From: Pyrocephalus nanus
Taxonomy: Eukaryota > Chordata > Aves > Passeriformes > Tyrannidae
Length of the DNA stretch: 64,000 bases
Assembly: GCA_038380795.1 (NCBI GenBank)
Contig: CM076277.1
Span: 835,501-899,500, forward strand
Direction: 5' to 3'
Positions 34,741-50,352 of the stretch are shown here, piece by piece; positions within the stretch are counted from its first letter, which is position 1; each line of letters begins with the position of its first letter. The translations under genes were made by a program, and so were the position numbers. A model generated the notes under the pieces. The model did no database searches and was not told where the DNA came from. It was given only the letters and a program-made list of their open reading frames with translations.

Positions 34741-37149
34741 GAAACTTTTGTTTACTTAAATTTAGCTCTTCCTAATGCTTATTTGACTTATTCTGACATG
34801 GATTATTCAACTCTGCTATGCCATTAATCCCACTAGACCCAATGTGTGCAAAGTGCAGCAGGGCTGTGCTGCTCTAGGATTTGTCTGGTCAGGATTCATC
34901 CCCACACATTCTGCTATTTATAGGATAGCAGCATCCAGGTGTGCTAGTGCCTGTCACTCCTGTCCTCAGCCACAGGCATGTCCCAAGCCCATTTCACTTA
35001 AGAGCCTGATACAGACCTCATAAAACATGAAGCAACAGGACATTGCTGCTTTTATTCCCAGTGGGCAGGTCATTGCAATCCTTTGCCTCAGTTTCATGCT
35101 TTCCAGGGGATGTAGTACATGGAGAACAAAACAATTCTGGTCTGGGCTGTCACACACACACAGGTGACACCTAAATTGTGGCAAATGGTGGATTACACTT
35201 TCAGTCACAGTTTTAATTGTCAGCAAATAGACCCAGATGGGGTAAGTGGAGAGGCTCTCTCAGAAGTTTTCTTCTGTCTCCCCAGTTACGGTCAGCTTTT
35301 ACTCTGTGCTTGTACCAGAGTTGAGCAAAACAGGAGATACTGTTGGACCCCAGCATTCCCCTCCAGATTAATTGTATAGCATCCCGGTTGCTCCACTGTG
35401 ATCATGACCTGCTGTGTAATTTTCCTCTTGGGTTGATGCTGAGCAGAATCAGGAACACAAGCGCTGTGCAGGGAAAACATTTGGCACTGTACCCAATTCA
35501 AAGGGAAGCACTGCTTTCACCCAGCAGCTTGCCTGAGGGCAGCTGTGCGCTGTGGTCACACCAAGCAGGTGAGTTGTGATCTATTTACCACCTGCTGATT
35601 TAACAGCACTAACTTCTTATTCACATGTACAAGATAATCCTGTTCCAGGAGCTGCAGACACCAGTAAAAAGCTACATAACCAAAAGTTACACACCAAAAA
35701 AGTTACATAAGTAATTCCCCCTACAACTCCATCCACATGACAGCACAGGCTGCATCTTCCAGTCACTTCCAATCCTGGTGTCACCTGCAGATCTTTCCCT
35801 CTGCTATTTTCAGTATTTTGGACTGAAATCACTGTACTCAGTTCTTACCCAAAGGTAAAGCATTGGAGCAAGACTTAAGCTTTTGATTTAAAAATGAGTA
35901 AAAATAGTTTTGTAGATACTTTAAATTAGACAACCCTGCAGAACTCACTTTCTGTGAATAAGAGAAGAGGATATTGCCCTCGAGACAGAGAATCACACAG
36001 AATCAAGCCCAACATTTGATTAGGAGTACAAGCCATTGTGAAGTACATCCCGAATCATGCATGACTTATAGACATCTTCCTATGGTCAGCACTTTTTCAG
36101 CAGTACGGATCATACCAGCTGCTGTGATCCATTCCTTCTCGTACAGAAACACAGCTATGTGCATCCAACTTAGCCCTGGTAGTGACAGACATTGCTAAAA
36201 GGGTGGAAGTTCATGAGCCACTTCAGCCTTTTTAATGCCATTTTTAATTGGATTATGGAACAGCTGAAATTTTCCCTCTGGGATCTACACACACACATTT
36301 ATCAAAACAATAATGTGTGAAAAAGCCATGAGAGTTAAGAGCCTGCATTTTGGCATTTGATCCTTTCCACCCAACCACAAAAGAAAAGGGAGAAAAGGGC
36401 TGATCACAATGTGACAGATTATGACCCCAAGGACACAGTTAAAATTCCTGAACTCCTGCCACTATTCAAAGCAATGTGTTAGTTTTAGTTAGCTTTTTGG
36501 TTTGTTAGCTTTGCTCCTCACCTTTCAAAGTACCATGTTCCTGTTCACTTTAAACAGCCCTTACGAAGTGCCAAGGACACAGCAAAGAGCTGCTGATGGT
36601 GTAGCAGCAACTCTATCTTCAACCACAACTTAATGATGCATCTTTAACTGTCATAGTATCTGCACCATCTTTCAAGGACATTCCAAATAGCAGCTCAGCC
36701 TAATTGTTGGGATTCCCTGAGCCAAGTTCCTACTTTCCCAGCTTTTGCTCTTTGATGGTATGAAATTGCTTTGTGGATGTTACAGTGCCAACCTGAACTA
36801 GACTCAAGCAGGAATTGGAATTAGTTCAAGTTATCCCATGTGTGAATAATAAATCAAAGAATCATGTTTTAAATGCCCATCCCCATTGCTCATCCAAGGG
36901 CAGTTACAATCTGGGTTAGGGACAGAATAATCTCCCAATTGCAAATGAACTCTAACCCCACAAAATTTAGAGGCAGAAATGTTATAGTAGGAAAGAGCAG
37001 TGTCACCTATTCCAGCCACTCAGCTCAACTCCAAGCATGATACTGCAAGGTGAGACTTTAGTGTTCATCAAAGAAGTTGTGCTCTTCCTTACAGCTAAGG
37101 CAAGACACTGTTCCATGCTTTTCATGATGTAGAATCAAATAAAAAGTGA
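34741..37149. other. Intergenic sequence or distal SRSF6 3' flank
   Basis: Unique, AT-rich sequence. Some ORFs of 60-86 codons occur (for example 34966-35226, 35119-35379), none with a recognisable domain. Confidence 0.4.
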
Positions 37150-37330
37150 ATCAGAGGTTGTGGATGGTCCCTTCCCAGAAGTGTCCAAAGTCAGGTTGGA
37201 TGGGGATTGAAGATGAACCTGGTCCAGCTGAAGATGTCCCTGCCCATAGCAGGGGACTGGAATGAGATGTTCTTTAAGATCCCTTCAACGCAAAACAGTT
37301 TGTGATTCTCAGATTAAAGGACGGAACTTC
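37150..37330 (+). mobile_element. CR1 LINE 3' fragment
   Basis: Signature cccagaagtgtccaaagtca, then ggttggatggggattgaaga and atgttctttaagatcccttc, with a gattctcag end. Degraded. Confidence 0.8.
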
Positions 37331-40300
37331 ATTTACGTCAAAAACCAAAATACCAGAAGAGATGCTTTTTTGAATACCGGAAAAGGCTAGGACCAGACCA
37401 GACTGCAAATACAGCCCCAGTTTCTAAGTTTTGTCTTTTTTAACAGTAGTGTTGTTTTCGCCTTCATGATTTGCTATAGGACACTAAGGTTTTGTCAGTC
37501 TCGACCCCCATATTTGATGAGAAGGCATGTCTCTGTTTTGTCTTTTTAAGGACAAACTTAAATTGATGCAAAAAATTAAAAGAAAAAAATTTTTCTTCAG
37601 CCCAGTACTGAAGCACATCCCCAAAAAGACAGTTTCAAGATCAGGTTAAAAACTGAGCTATGAGTAACTCCAGATGGTTTTGTCCTTGACTACTGCTACT
37701 ACTGCAGACAAAGCAAAAGGCAGCCAGCATACAAGTCTGCTAGTCTTCTACCCTTCGATGAAATTCATCAAAATCCACTTTTAAAACACCCAGAACTCTG
37801 TTGGGAATAATCACACTTGTGCTCACAAACACGTATCAGCCCCAAAGTGTTCCACTCCTACAAAAAATTGTGCTGACAGCGCTGGAATGCTGAGGGTGTT
37901 TGGGTTTTGCTGGCCAATTTTTTACAGCGTTTTGACAAGCCTTGCACTTAACTGTGCTGGCTCAGGATATGGCGCTACCAAAATCCTACTGGCTTTCCAG
38001 AGGAAACACATCCAAAAAGACACAAGTCCTGCCAAGAAATCCCTGCTTCTCTTTTGCACAGCCAAGGGAGACAGGGAATGTAGCTCCAGCAACACAAGAA
38101 ATACTGATATTTACAGCAGTTTCAGGCAAGCTGGTCAAATCCAATCCGGTACCTCCCTGCAATTCATGCATAAAGACTTCAATCAAACAGGACCATTGTC
38201 ACAGCAATCTCATTTCAGAAAGCTGAGTGTAGTTGGTAAGAGCCATCGTTCTGCAGTGCTGACCAAGGCTGGGGTACCCACGGCCACTCCAAGGCCAAGA
38301 CATCCTCAGGCCTGCACTGAGGGTCAGTTTTAGAAACAAAGGTTTACTTGTACATGCATGTGCAAAAAAAAATAACTGTCAACATCTTGTTACCACAGAG
38401 ATACTGGAAATATGCACATGTACCTTTCAATCTGCTGAGCTCTGAGCTCAGTCCTTTTATTGAGTGTATTTTACTAGACAAACAGTTTTCCATGAAGCTC
38501 TGTTTTACAAAGAGGAGCAGTTCTCCTTCAAGTTTGACCTACTCCAGCGTCAGTAAAACCAAGGTAGCTTAATACTTGTGTTAAGTTTAAGGGAGGCAAA
38601 TACTTCCTCAAGTGTGACTTAGGTTGCAAGTCTGCATTAAACTTATTCTCACAGTAAGAATTCTGTAGGAAGCCTCCAGTACCTCCCCTCCTGTTTGAAA
38701 TCCAAAGCCAGACGTACCACCTGCAGCAACCAAGACTGCAAACCAATTTTTCTAGTCATTAAGCTAAAAATGCACCTCCTTCACTAAACAGCTTCAATTT
38801 AAGACAAAATTTCCTTATCACAAATTAACCTGAGTCATGCAGGCAACACTGCAGTACCAAGTGCTCAGAAGTGTTGGTTTAGCTATGCCAAATTTATCTG
38901 TCAGACTCCATGGCTGTATTATCCTAGGGAAGCTCAGTCTGCCAGTTCCAGTCCAGTTGCTTTTTCCACACGGGATAAAAACAGCTCAGAGAAGTGTATG
39001 CCATGTGAAAGCAACAGTAACCTGACCTTATGGCAACACCAGGCATTCAGGTTCCAGGAATGTGAACGCACTCCTCCATCCTGGCACCTAGTGTGGACAC
39101 TCACCTGTAATGAAGTCCAGCTTCCTAGAGATGATCAGAAAAAGGCAAGAAACTGAATTTTAAGGTAATTGTTTATATCATCACAAGCAGTGCCAGGCAT
39201 TAAGTCACACTTCACATGTACCCCACCCGTGACCCAAATCCTCTGGGCAGATATGTGAATTGGAACCAGAGATGCAGCTGTCACACCCAGCCACATCTGC
39301 ACAAAAGACCAGGTGACAAACGGGGACAGAAGGAGCTTGTGCTGGTCTCAAGAACAAGGCCAAGGGCATTTCAAGAGCTACCAAGTCTCTCACTAACTAG
39401 TTTCTTCAAAAAGCAGGATAAATAGGGACTTCCCCAGCATGAGGCAGAACAAGAATCCCATTACACTGCAATGAACACAAGAGTTTGAGTCACCAATTTA
39501 ATTTTATACAAGTCAAACTACACGTTGTATAAAGAGTACAAGGCAGTTCTAATGTTTGCTACTGCATCTTACAAAAATCAATGTAGTTATAAAGGGGAAT
39601 TTTTGGGATGAGTCCTATTCCACAATTAAAGTGAATTGGCAACTGTGGTTTAGCAAAGCCTTTGTTAAAACTAGAACTCTAGCTCCAAGAGATTACATTT
39701 CCAATAAAGTTCAGACCTACACACAAGAGTATTATAGTTCTAGTCTGAAGTGAAACGTTAACATAAGTGAGTCAAAGGGGCGGGAAGACAGATTTCTTTA
39801 CTTGGGTTTCATATCCAATAGCGATTTAGAGGCTGACAAACCATACAACACACTAGTGGCTTGGACCATAGCCAAGAGACTGTGTCTGACAACAATGACA
39901 CTTGATGTTCAAGCAAAAAACATCAGAAAGCTTTAATTCTTTCAAGTCTGAAATGAAGGAGTTTTCAGCAATACTGTAGGATACAGGTTCCAGAGTACCT
40001 TTATTACCTTTAATACAGTCACAGTACAGGGGAGAATGTTCTTTTGGCAAGTTAAGGTATTGTACCTTATCCCCCATAAATCCTCCAACATGAGTTTATT
40101 GCTGGTCTAAAATCTTCCTAGTACTATTACTGGTTTATATAATTTGCAGCCTGCTTCCAAAATTACAATAAACCAGAGAATTGTGTGACCTGCCCAGCAA
40201 GGCAATTCTGCCTTTGGCAGCACTCTGAAATCTATGAAGCTAATGACACCCATAGCTCTAATGTAATGGAAAAAAAAGGAAAAAAGGATACTTTCAAAAG

Positions 40301-40633
40301 AGCCCAGATTTTAGCCTGTTTATATTCAGTTTATTTTTAATATAAAAACCACTTTGCATTTAAGAGTACTCAAGTTACTCCTGCAGAATTGCTATAAAAT
40401 CAAACTTTTAGCTGAATTTCTACAAAAGGGGGACTTTCCCTGCTTTGTACCACCATCTCATCTCATATTGCCACATCTGGGATACAAATGAAACCTTTAT
40501 GCCTCATGACTTAATTCTTAGGCCATTCAATCCTGCAGGAGAAAAAAACAGCTTCTGAAGTACTAACGTAACACTAGTGGCCTGACAGGTAGGAAAATGT
40601 TCCATAATAATGTGCAAGATGAGAGTTCTAGTC
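37331..40633 (-). other. SRSF6: SRSF6 3' UTR and downstream sequence
   Basis: Repeat-free, AT-rich sequence following the SRSF6 stop codon. An AATAAA on the minus strand lies at 40335-40330 (TTTATT on plus), giving a ~300-base proximal 3' UTR; another TTTATT at ~38456 could serve a longer form. The absence of repeats over 3.3 kb is compatible with a long conserved UTR but proves nothing. Confidence 0.45.
40330..40335 (-). promoter_or_regulatory. SRSF6: Proximal SRSF6 poly(A) signal
   Basis: AATAAA on the minus strand, about 300 bases after the stop codon, in AT-rich context. Confidence 0.5.
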
Positions 40634-44030
<3,397 letters not shown>

Positions 44031-44065
44031 ATCCGCGGTGGGGTGGGAGGAGAGGAGGGAAAGGA

Positions 44066-44155
44066 GAGGAATAGGAAGGGGAGAGGAAGAGAGAGAGAGA
44101 GGGAGGGAGGGAGAGAGAAGGAGGGAGAGAGAAGGAGGGAGGGAGCGAGCGAGCG
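44066..44155. repeat. GA-rich simple repeat in the SRSF6 5' leader
   Basis: On the plus strand (GA)n, (GGGA)n and GAGAGAAGGAGGGA units; in the SRSF6 sense it is a polypyrimidine CT tract, 36-125 bases before the ATG. Confidence 0.8.
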
Positions 44156-44356
44156 CTGGCGGCGCGAGGGGCGAAGGCGCAGCGGAGCGGCTCCCTCGCC
44201 GTGCCGGCGCTCCACAATGGCGCTCGCCGCCCGCCGCCGCTTTTAGCTGGGGGGGCGGGGCCTGTGGTGACGCCACTGCGCTGCTGCGCTCGGGCGGCAG
44301 GCGGGGGGAATGCGCGTGCGCGCCCTCGCGCGCCAGCGGTGCGGCCGTTGAGCGCT

Positions 44357-44377
44357 GCGCGCGCGCGCGCGCGCGCG
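44357..44377. repeat. (CG)n dinucleotide run
   Basis: About ten alternating GC pairs within the SRSF6 CpG island, a sequence with Z-DNA-forming potential. Confidence 0.85.
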
Positions 44378-44480
44378 GGGGGAGGGGGGTGGGGTCCCGC
44401 GGGCGCGCGAGACTCCCGGGCGGATTTGGGCAGGCGCGGGCCGTGCCCGCCCGCTCCCCCAAGAACTGGAGGGGAATTCT

Positions 44481-46299
44481 GACTTGAATGAAAGTCTTGA
44501 CTTGAATGAAAGACTTGAAATGTAAAATAATCCATTTGTTTAAGTAATTTGTGTCTACTCTGAGATAACTGCAGGTTGGCGTGTACGAAGCTTTAGAGCT
44601 TCTCTTCCCACTACAGCTGTATTCTGTTATTTTCTATTCCTGTTCTCCCCAAAGGGTAACAATTCCCTGACTCAAAACCCCTTCATGTGGACATTGACCT
44701 GGACTTGTCTGTGCTGGCACCTACGGAACCGCACGTAAGACTCACTGGAAACAACCCACTTAATCATTCTTGCTAAACCATCCCGTGCCCGGTGAAAACT
44801 GTAAGCCCAGACTGAAGTTCGAGGATAAGGAGGAAAGCTCAGCCTGTTCTTCAGGGCTTTCCTGCAAGTGGATGCTCTTCAGGATCAGAGCCTTAAGGAA
44901 CTGCCTTTCTCCAGTGATCTGCCCTTCAATGTTTTCCTTGCAGCCCATAAAAGCTGCTCTCCCATAGTTGATCATTCTCCTTTCAACATCTATGCCTCTT
45001 AAGGAGTTCTTTTCCCCATTCCAGCAAGGAAAAATAAATTCTTCATGGCAAGATCGTCTCCATTCAGTCTCTAATCTCTCAGCCCGCAGCTGATGTTTTA
45101 CATCACTGCCTTTTCTGGGGAGAACATCCCTGGAAGTGGATGACAACCAGCCTGCTCAGCTCAGGGCCATATAGAGCAGGAGTGAGCTCAAGGCCTCTCT
45201 GGTGGAACATCTCAAAGCTCTTGGCACGTGGCAACAAAGTGAGATTTGCTGAGGCCACATGGAAAGGGACAGAGGATTCATATTAGCATCTTACCATTTG
45301 GCTTTGTTTTCCTGTTTCCATCCTTGAGGAGGAATAAAGTATCTTCAAGGTTCCTCTTCACTGGCCGCCATATACCCCTCAAGTGCCCGCTCAAGTCATT
45401 TGCAAATTTTTTCTTCTCACACCCTTGCCCTTTTTTCACTATTCATCCCCCATAGTCAGTGGTGTGTTTTTCACATTGTTTCTTCTTTCTCTATCCTGCC
45501 ACCTTGGGGTGCTTGGTGGCTGGGCTAGGACCAGCTTGGGGCCCAGAAGGAGAAGGCCATTTAGGGACTTCTCTGACCAGCCTTGGCTGTAACTAAAATG
45601 GCCTCAGCCCTGTGCTGTCTCATGCCTTCTCTTATGGTGCTGGAAACCCTGGAAGGCAAGAACTAACTGCAAAACAGTGACACAGCGACCAGAGATGAAC
45701 CTCACCTCTCACACAGTCCAGACAAGCTGGTAGAGGTTGCTCAAAGCAGATGCAGATGCAGATGCAGATAAGATCAAATTATCTTCTCCATCCTTCCAGA
45801 TCAGTGGTCCCAGGCCCTTTCCCCAGCCTCTCTCTGTTGTGTCATATCAATTTTACACCATTGACTTGGAAGTCCTGTTCCTGGTACACATGAGCACATG
45901 TGGCAGAAGGTTCAGCCTTTGAATCAATAGCTTTCCTCACACCCAAAGGGACATGTGTCCCTGACCCCTGGGACTCAGGATGAACCCCTGGGACCCAGGA
46001 TAAGCCCCTCCAATGCATTAGTTTTATGGCTTGATCTGCCACATCAACTGGAGCTTTTTCCCTCTGAAGAGTGAAAGGCTCTGATCTCTCGTTACAAATA
46101 TTTGAATCTGTAATTAATCATAATCTCTGACATATGAAACAGAGCTCTGGTAACCTTCTACTAACCTTTTATTATTAGTCCAATAAAAGTATCCCATGTA
46201 ATTTGTCTGTCTTGTTGAGGGCTAATCCCTCTCCTGAAGCACTTTGGCAACATATTAATAATAGTATCCTGCAGTCCTCTGAAGAGTCCTCAGGGTTCT
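44481..46299. other. Intergenic sequence upstream of SRSF6
   Basis: No supported gene. A 128-codon frame at 44760-45146 (-) has no recognised domain. A small (GATGCA)n run lies at 45749-45770. Confidence 0.4.
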
Positions 46300-48270
46300 C
46301 TTTTAAGAAAAACAAGGACTGATTTGATGAAAACAATCAAGAGATCCAGGAATTGGTGACAAAGAAGAGAACTGGTCACCAAGCACACCTTGCTCAAACA
46401 TCTTGCTATGTAAGAAAAGCAGCCTTTTGTCTTGCATGCAGTCAGCTCCAACAGAAACTTCGAGACATCCGGAACAAGTGGTGGACCAATATAGCAGAAA
46501 AGATTCGATTATGTGCAGATGGGTGATTACAGAGGATTCTATGAGGCCTTGAAAGCAGTGTATGGACCTACACACCAGGTTCAAAGCCCTTTACTCAGCG
46601 CAGATGGTCAAATGCTTCTCACAGATAAAACTTCCATTCCGAATTGATGGTCTGAACGTTTTCAGACTCTCTTCAGTACCAGCTGTGTAGTTCAAGGCTC
46701 AGCAATTCAGTACATTACACAACAACTGGTGAAAAATGAATTGGATATTGTGCCTACTATGTGAGAAACTCTTAAGGCCGTATAGCAGGTGAAAACTGGC
46801 AAGGCAGCTGGGGTTGATGGAATTCCACTTGAAGTCTGGAAGCATGGAGGCCAAGTTGGTGCTGCGTTGTTGGGAACAAGACAAACTACCATCAGACCTT
46901 TGTGACACAGTCATCATCACTCTGTATAAGAAGAAAGGAGATAAATAAGACTGTTCAAATTACAAAGGTATTACTTTGTTCTCTATTGCTTTTGCAAGAA
47001 TAATTCTAACAGATTAATACCTGCTATCTCAGAAGACCTTCTACCTGAAAGGCACTGTGGTTTTAGAGCTAATAGGAGCACCACATAAATGGTATTTGTT
47101 CTCAGACAACTGCAAGAGAAGTGTAGGGAACAGAATAAAGGACTCTATGTAACTTCTGTTGATTTCACCAAAGCTTTTGATACTCTGCGCAGAAAAGGTT
47201 TGTGGCAGATTTTGGAATGATTAGGATGTCCCCCCAAGTTCCTCAAAATGATCATTTTGCTTCATGAGGATCAGCGTGGCCAAGTCAGATACGGCAATGC
47301 ACTTTCTCAGCCCTTTCTAATAACCAATGGTGTGAAACAAGGCTGCGTTCTTGCACTAACTTTATTCACAATCTTCTTCAGCATGATGCTCCAAAGGGCC
47401 ACTGCAGACCTCGGTGAAGAAAACCGTATCTACATGTTTTAGATACCATATCTACATGAGCAAGTTAACACAGGATATCTGTTATGTAATGGCCGTGGTG
47501 TACACTGGGAGTTGAAGTCCTGATGGAAGCCCATGAGAGGATGACCAATTATGGGTGTCCCAGAAAGAAGCTTTGAAGTGATTGGACAGGACTGTGCTTA
47601 CTCCCCCCACGTTTCGTAACCGCGCCTTTTTTGAATATAGGAACTTGTTCAGTTTTAATAAAGTCAGTCTCTCCATTTTCACCATTCCAAGAGGGTTGTG
47701 TTTTTATTCACTGCCACATCTACATTCTATATCGTACCGATGGGAACCTATTCAACTTAAGGTGACTGAAGGCCCATACTAAGACTTTAAATCATCTTGT
47801 CCATGAGTTGCTTTTTGCGGACGATGCTGCCCTCATCATCCACACAGAAGCAGCTCTGCAGCGTTTAACATCCTGCTTTGCAGAGGCTGCTGAGCTTTTT
47901 GGGCGGGAAGTCAGCTTGAAGAAGTTTTCTACCAACCTGCACCTCAGGAAGTCTTTCATCATCCCCATATCATCATTGGCAAATTAGAGCTTAAGTCAGT
48001 GCGGCAGTTTAATTATTTGGGAAGCATCACCTCCTTGGACGGTAAAATTGACAAAGAGATAGACAACAGGTTGGCAAAAGCATAGAGAGCTTTCGGAAAA
48101 CACAAGTTTTCTCACTTTGGATTCTCTCCCCTGTTCCACTGGGGTGATCAAGTGTCTGTGCAAGGCTGAGGTCATGTCACCGAACGCTTGGGAAACCTTT
48201 GCCTGAGCTTAGAAATTTCTGATCCGGGATGTCTCCAAGCCCAAATCCCCAACCTTTGCTGCCTTATGAA
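46300..48270 (+). mobile_element. RTE-like (non-CR1) LINE relic
   Basis: With many stops and frameshifts the plus strand encodes remnants in the right order: WFDENNQEIQELVTKKR, RGFYEALKAVYGP, LLSADGQMLLTDKT, GKAAGVDGIPLEVW, LYKKKGDK, SVDFTKAFDT, LITNGVKQGCVLA, ELLFADDAALI, and NYLGSITSLD. These are reverse-transcriptase blocks of the LINE type often mis-annotated as craniofacial development protein 2-like (RTE/BovB-like). The wording differs from CR1. A solo LTR interrupts it at 47435-47718 between LGEENRIYM and the YRTDGNLFNL-like block. Non-functional. Confidence 0.75.
47435..47718 (+). mobile_element. Solo LTR (284 bp) with 6-bp target duplication
   Basis: Begins TGTTTTAGATACC and ends ATTCACTGCCACA. 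Direct duplication TCTACA flanks it at 47429-47434 and 47719-47724. Inside are a CCAAT-like box (gaccaattat) and AATAAA near 47660, giving plus orientation. A 6-bp duplication is usual for alpha/betaretrovirus-like (ERVK-type) elements. No internal viral genes remain. Confidence 0.85.
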
Positions 48271-50289
48271 AATGTAGAAGATAAATGATTATTTTCATGT
48301 GCCTGCTATGCAGGTCTTCTAGATATCCAATATCTGGTAGATCAGGTCAAGAATTCCTGGCTTTTTTTTTTTTTTTTTTCAGGATTCTCCTGATGAAAAT
48401 CACGGGTCTGATCTTGTTCTCCCAGGCAGAGCTGGCATGGGGGATGTTCACATGGACTTCAGTTTGGCCGGCCACAGGGCTGGTGGTGATCTTCCACACT
48501 GGGAAATTGTAATTAAATCATTTTCTTTTCTTGGCATTTTCATTTTTAAAAAGATGTTGGGTTTTTATTCCCTTTTGTGCCAGCCTTCCTTCTGCAGTTC
48601 CTGCCACATTCTTTAGCGATTGTGCTGGCTGCCCAGCAGAGGGGTGTAGAAACTAGCACAGGCAGCAAACCCGCTCCCATTGCACCCAGTTCCACATCCC
48701 CATTGCCCCCAGTTCCCATCCTTGTCCCTGCACATGCTGGAGCCGGGGGACCCTGGGATTGGTTGGGAGCAGAGGGAGGCAAGCAAGGAGGTGATGGAGG
48801 GTGTGAGAAGAAGCCAGCCAAGCCACCCAGGAGCTATCAGTGCCGTGTCCCAGTGCACAGGCCTACTCTGGGTATACAAGGTACACAATGCTGTGCCTTG
48901 TCCATCACTCCAGAAACAGTCAGTGCATCGACACAATGCTAGCCTGACATTGCCAACACCAGGGTTTCTGGCCTGGAGCATGAGGTGAAGAAACACCTAG
49001 GAGTGCCCTGCTGCTAGGTTGTTACAGGGTCTTCCAGCCTTTCCTGGATTTATTTGCCTGGAGTTGTTGTAGGCTGGATGTCCTCAGGAGCTGAGAAAGC
49101 TACAACCTCTATTCACATCCAGCACGAGTCAGGATGTGTGGTATCCCTTGGGAGGTTCTTTGACCTCACTGGTGACAGGAACAGGTCAGTATGGTAACTT
49201 GTCTCTCATCCTCTCCTCTCCACCTTTGCAGGCTGCTCTGCCACTCAGCCGGCTGCCCAGTTTTCCTAGTGAGACACTTTGGGGTCTTGAGATTAGGTCC
49301 AAATTTCCTTCCCTCCATCTACTTTCCAGCCTCTGTCCATCTGCTCTTGGTTCAAATCAGGCCTGGCTGACATTTCTCACAGTGGGTTGGTCTTGGGTGG
49401 TGCAGCACAAGGAGCCCCAGAGATGCCCCAATCAGCGTTCATTGCCTGTTCGTGACACCTACCAGACCCATGGCCAGGATGACCATCATTGCCCAGCCAC
49501 TGCTACACAGGCTGGGTCCCAACACCCAGCCCTGCCTGTCCCCATTCCTGAGTGTCCTGCTCTCCCAGCCCTCCGATGCCAGCCACAAGTGTAGGGAATC
49601 TCAGGATGGGGAGGGCCTGGTATAGGCACAGGGTGGCAGGTGTATGTGGATGGGACTCCAGAACCTGAAGTCTGGTCTGAGGATGGTGATTTGCTGAGTC
49701 CTTTTGCATGCCATCCTGGGGGACTTCTACCCCCTTCTCCAGTTACTTTCCTTGCCCTAGGGTTCAGCACTTTTTATCCTGAATAAAACCTAGAAATTCT
49801 CTGAACTCCGGTAGCTAGAAGAGTGATGGGACTTTGTAACACTGCAGCAGAAGTGTTGAGTCATTAAACTCACATCCTAGAATATGCTCTTTTCATTAAG
49901 GAAATTAGTAACAGATTTTTGTTGTTTTTTTTTTTTTTTTTAAGAAAAACTTTTTAATTTCTGTGAGTCCCTCCTATGAGTGCTTCTCTGTGCTGCCCAC
50001 AATACTTGACCTCCTTGGCTCAGGCTGAAACTTATTTAGCATTAAAAATGCCAATCCCAACAGTATTAAGAACACCTATACCCTTATGAGCTGAAAATCC
50101 AAAGAGCTGATCTCCTCTCTGGGAGGAGATCAAAGGCTGATCTCTCTGAAGCAGCCTGTCAGTGCTCCTTCCCAACTGTGGGGAAGGGGCAAAGTTTGCA
50201 ACAAAGGGAGCTGGAATAAAAATATTTCTGTAAGGAAGTGGAGGGTTAAGGCTTGTCAGTAGAATGGCTGACCTGCTAGTGCAGCTGTC
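48271..50289. other. Intergenic sequence
   Basis: Contains poly(T) runs at 48361-48379 and 49924-49941. Overlapping ORFs at 48.6-49.7 kb on both strands have no recognisable domain. Confidence 0.4.
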
Positions 50290-50352
50290 CATGGAATCAC
50301 AGAGCCATTTAGGTTGGAAAAGACCTTTGAGATCATCAAACCCCAGCCATTA
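50290..50352 (-). mobile_element. CR1 LINE 3'-terminal fragment
   Basis: Plus strand ggaatcacagagccatttag then gttggaaaagacctttgaga: the reverse complement of the CR1 3' end. Confidence 0.75.

Noticed and set aside
44760..45146. 128-codon minus ORF upstream of SRSF6
   Set aside because: No family recognised and no promoter or splice signals; kept only as a remark.
47582..47782. 66-codon plus ORF over the solo LTR end
   Set aside because: It crosses the boundary between the LTR and the LINE relic, so it is a chance frame.
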